From: Chitinophagaceae bacterium
GTDB taxonomy: Bacteria; Bacteroidota; Bacteroidia; Chitinophagales; Chitinophagaceae
Length of the DNA stretch: 41,479 bases
Assembly: GCA_016787125.1 (NCBI GenBank)
Contig: JAEUVM010000063.1
Coordinates: 1-41,479 of the forward strand
Reading direction: 5' to 3'
This document shows, piece by piece, positions 40,906-41,479 of this stretch (position 1 is its first letter; the number at the start of each line of letters is the position of its first letter). Made by a program: the position numbers and the translations under genes. The notes beneath the pieces were generated by a model that worked only from the letters and a program-made list of their open reading frames with translations, was not told the origin of the DNA and did no database searches.

Positions 40906-41479
40906 ATGCGGAAAAGAAAGTATTTCCGCGGAAGTGGGTGCAAGCTACAACACTGTTATATTCCGGGCAACAGTAGACAAACGCTTTGGCAAAACTTTAA
41001 GAAAGTTGTTAAAACGGAGTACGCAGTGGCCAAAGGCGATTGCGTGATGAAAAAGAGGCGGGTAATAGCAACAAAGAGGTATGCAGATACGGGCCGAAAA
41101 AAGTATGCAGGAAATAAGCGTTGTACATTGGGAAAACAACAGCGCTGTGTGGAGGAAAAAAACGGGTGAGCGGAAGCTAAGAAGGAATGCGATGTGGCCC
41201 GGAGCAGGTAAGCAATGTGAAAGAGTGCAACTGTTAAAGCCCGGAGCGATTGAACAGCGGAAAAGAGCGAATGGAGCATCGAAAAGAGCGATTGCGATGT
41301 TGATAAGTGCGACTATCCAATTTGAAAAGAGCCGCTACACAGTGGCCAAGAGCGACTACTCACCAGCAAAGAAGCGCTACATTGTTGCCAAGAGCGACTA
41401 CACACCAGCAAAGAAGCGCTACCAACTGCCGCGGAAGGACTACATGGTGCCAAAGAGCGACTACTCACTCTCCCGGAAG
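40906..41479 (+). pseudogene. decayed or unusual Lys/Tyr-rich heptad-repeat coding sequence, open at the right edge
   Basis: An ATG at 40906 opens a frame (MRKRKYFRGSG...) that runs to a TGA at 41167. Beyond it, the same frame continues the same 7-residue pattern but with further stops at about 41209, 41218, 41251 and 41323. After one extra base near 41320-41326 the pattern goes on in the next frame, without stops, to the last base. The best units read KSDY-SPA, KKRY-IVA, KSDY-TPA and KKRY-QLPR. In that second frame an ATG at 41081 gives an open frame of at least 133 codons leaving the window. I know no named family for it. Either it is a pseudogene whose C-terminal part is best preserved, or a shorter live gene starts near 41081. 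Lys, Arg, Tyr and Cys dominate. Confidence 0.5.
41011..41479 (+). repeat. degenerate 21-nt tandem repeat array, at least 21 units
   Basis: Units begin with AA(G/A) and follow AAG-AGC-GAC-TAC plus nine variable bases, often ending GCC or GCA. Unit starts are 41011, 41032, 41053, 41074, 41098, 41116, 41134, 41155, 41179, 41200, 41221, 41242, 41263, 41284, 41305, 41327, 41348, 41369, 41390, 41411, 41435, 41453 and 41477. Unit lengths are 21, 18 or 24 nt apart from a single 22. The last six units are cleanest and alternate AGC-GAC-TAC with AAG-CGC-TAC, so a 42-nt higher-order unit exists. The array passes the window end. Confidence 0.8.

Noticed and set aside
40956..41279. Minus-strand 107-codon frame across the repeat array
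   Set aside because: It is closed by TAG in the best-conserved units (41313-41315 and each GACTAC unit further on), so the minus frame cannot be the conserved one; its openness is a by-product of the repeat.
41011..41479. CRISPR array
   Set aside because: The period is only 21 nt, the conserved part (12 nt) is too short and degenerate, the variable parts are 6-12 nt and keep codon phase, and no cas genes are present.

Overview
The window is most likely a chromosomal segment of a member of the Bacteroidota, probably the Chitinophagaceae or a close relative. This is inferred from gene content, not from a marker gene. The pointers are perfect or near-perfect Bacteroidota -7 promoter elements (TAnnTTTG) ahead of several genes, mostly weak ribosome binding sites, the characteristic carotenoid gene order, a Sec-type (clade II-like) nos cluster, and families common in this phylum (DUF983, DUF6132, cysteine-motif N-terminal domains, carboxypeptidase-regulatory-like domains). 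No rRNA, tRNA, integrase, transposase or CRISPR array was seen.

Layout. (1) 1-10375, plus strand: an exopolysaccharide or glycan locus. It holds the end of a membrane protein, an asparagine-synthase-like amidotransferase, a family 4 glycosyltransferase, a PglD/NeuD-type acetyltransferase, a sugar formyltransferase, a nucleotide-sugar dehydrogenase, an NAD-dependent epimerase/dehydratase, a DegT/LegC-type aminotransferase, a PglC-like initiating phosphoglycosyltransferase and a CpsB/YwqE-type phosphatase. A four-unit palindromic repeat interrupts it at 6563-6657. (2) 10419-16545, plus strand: a carotenoid island. A CarH/LitR-type MerR-cobalamin regulator and an ECF sigma factor precede crtI, crtB, idi, crtZ and crtY, which would make zeaxanthin from GGPP. 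(3) 16734-21500: a small exported protein followed by a three-part type I secretion-like system (ABC protein with a strongly altered nucleotide-binding domain, HlyD, TolC). (4) 21735-27180: a nuclease-fold protein and a sulfide/persulfide module (SQR, persulfide dioxygenase-rhodanese, two thioredoxins, small membrane proteins, DUF983). (5) 27216-29329: a KAS III-like enzyme and a cysteine-motif membrane protein. (6) 29391-39595: nitrous oxide and nitric oxide metabolism. The minus-strand operon is cytochrome c, nosZ, fasciclin lipoprotein, a membrane-NosL fusion, nosD, nosF, nosY and a truncated hemoglobin. Divergent from it are a Crp/Fnr regulator, a heme-copper-oxidase-like membrane protein and a RIC/ScdA di-iron repair protein. 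(7) 39781-41479: a regulatory-like-domain protein and a decayed Lys/Tyr-rich heptad-repeat sequence running off the right edge.

How the parts fit. Regions 2, 4 and 6 together suggest a pigmented, facultatively microaerobic bacterium that respires nitrous oxide, detoxifies nitric oxide and oxidises sulfide. The least explained element is the 21-nt/7-residue repeat at the right end: nearly all unit-length changes are multiples of three although the array now carries in-frame stops and one frameshift.
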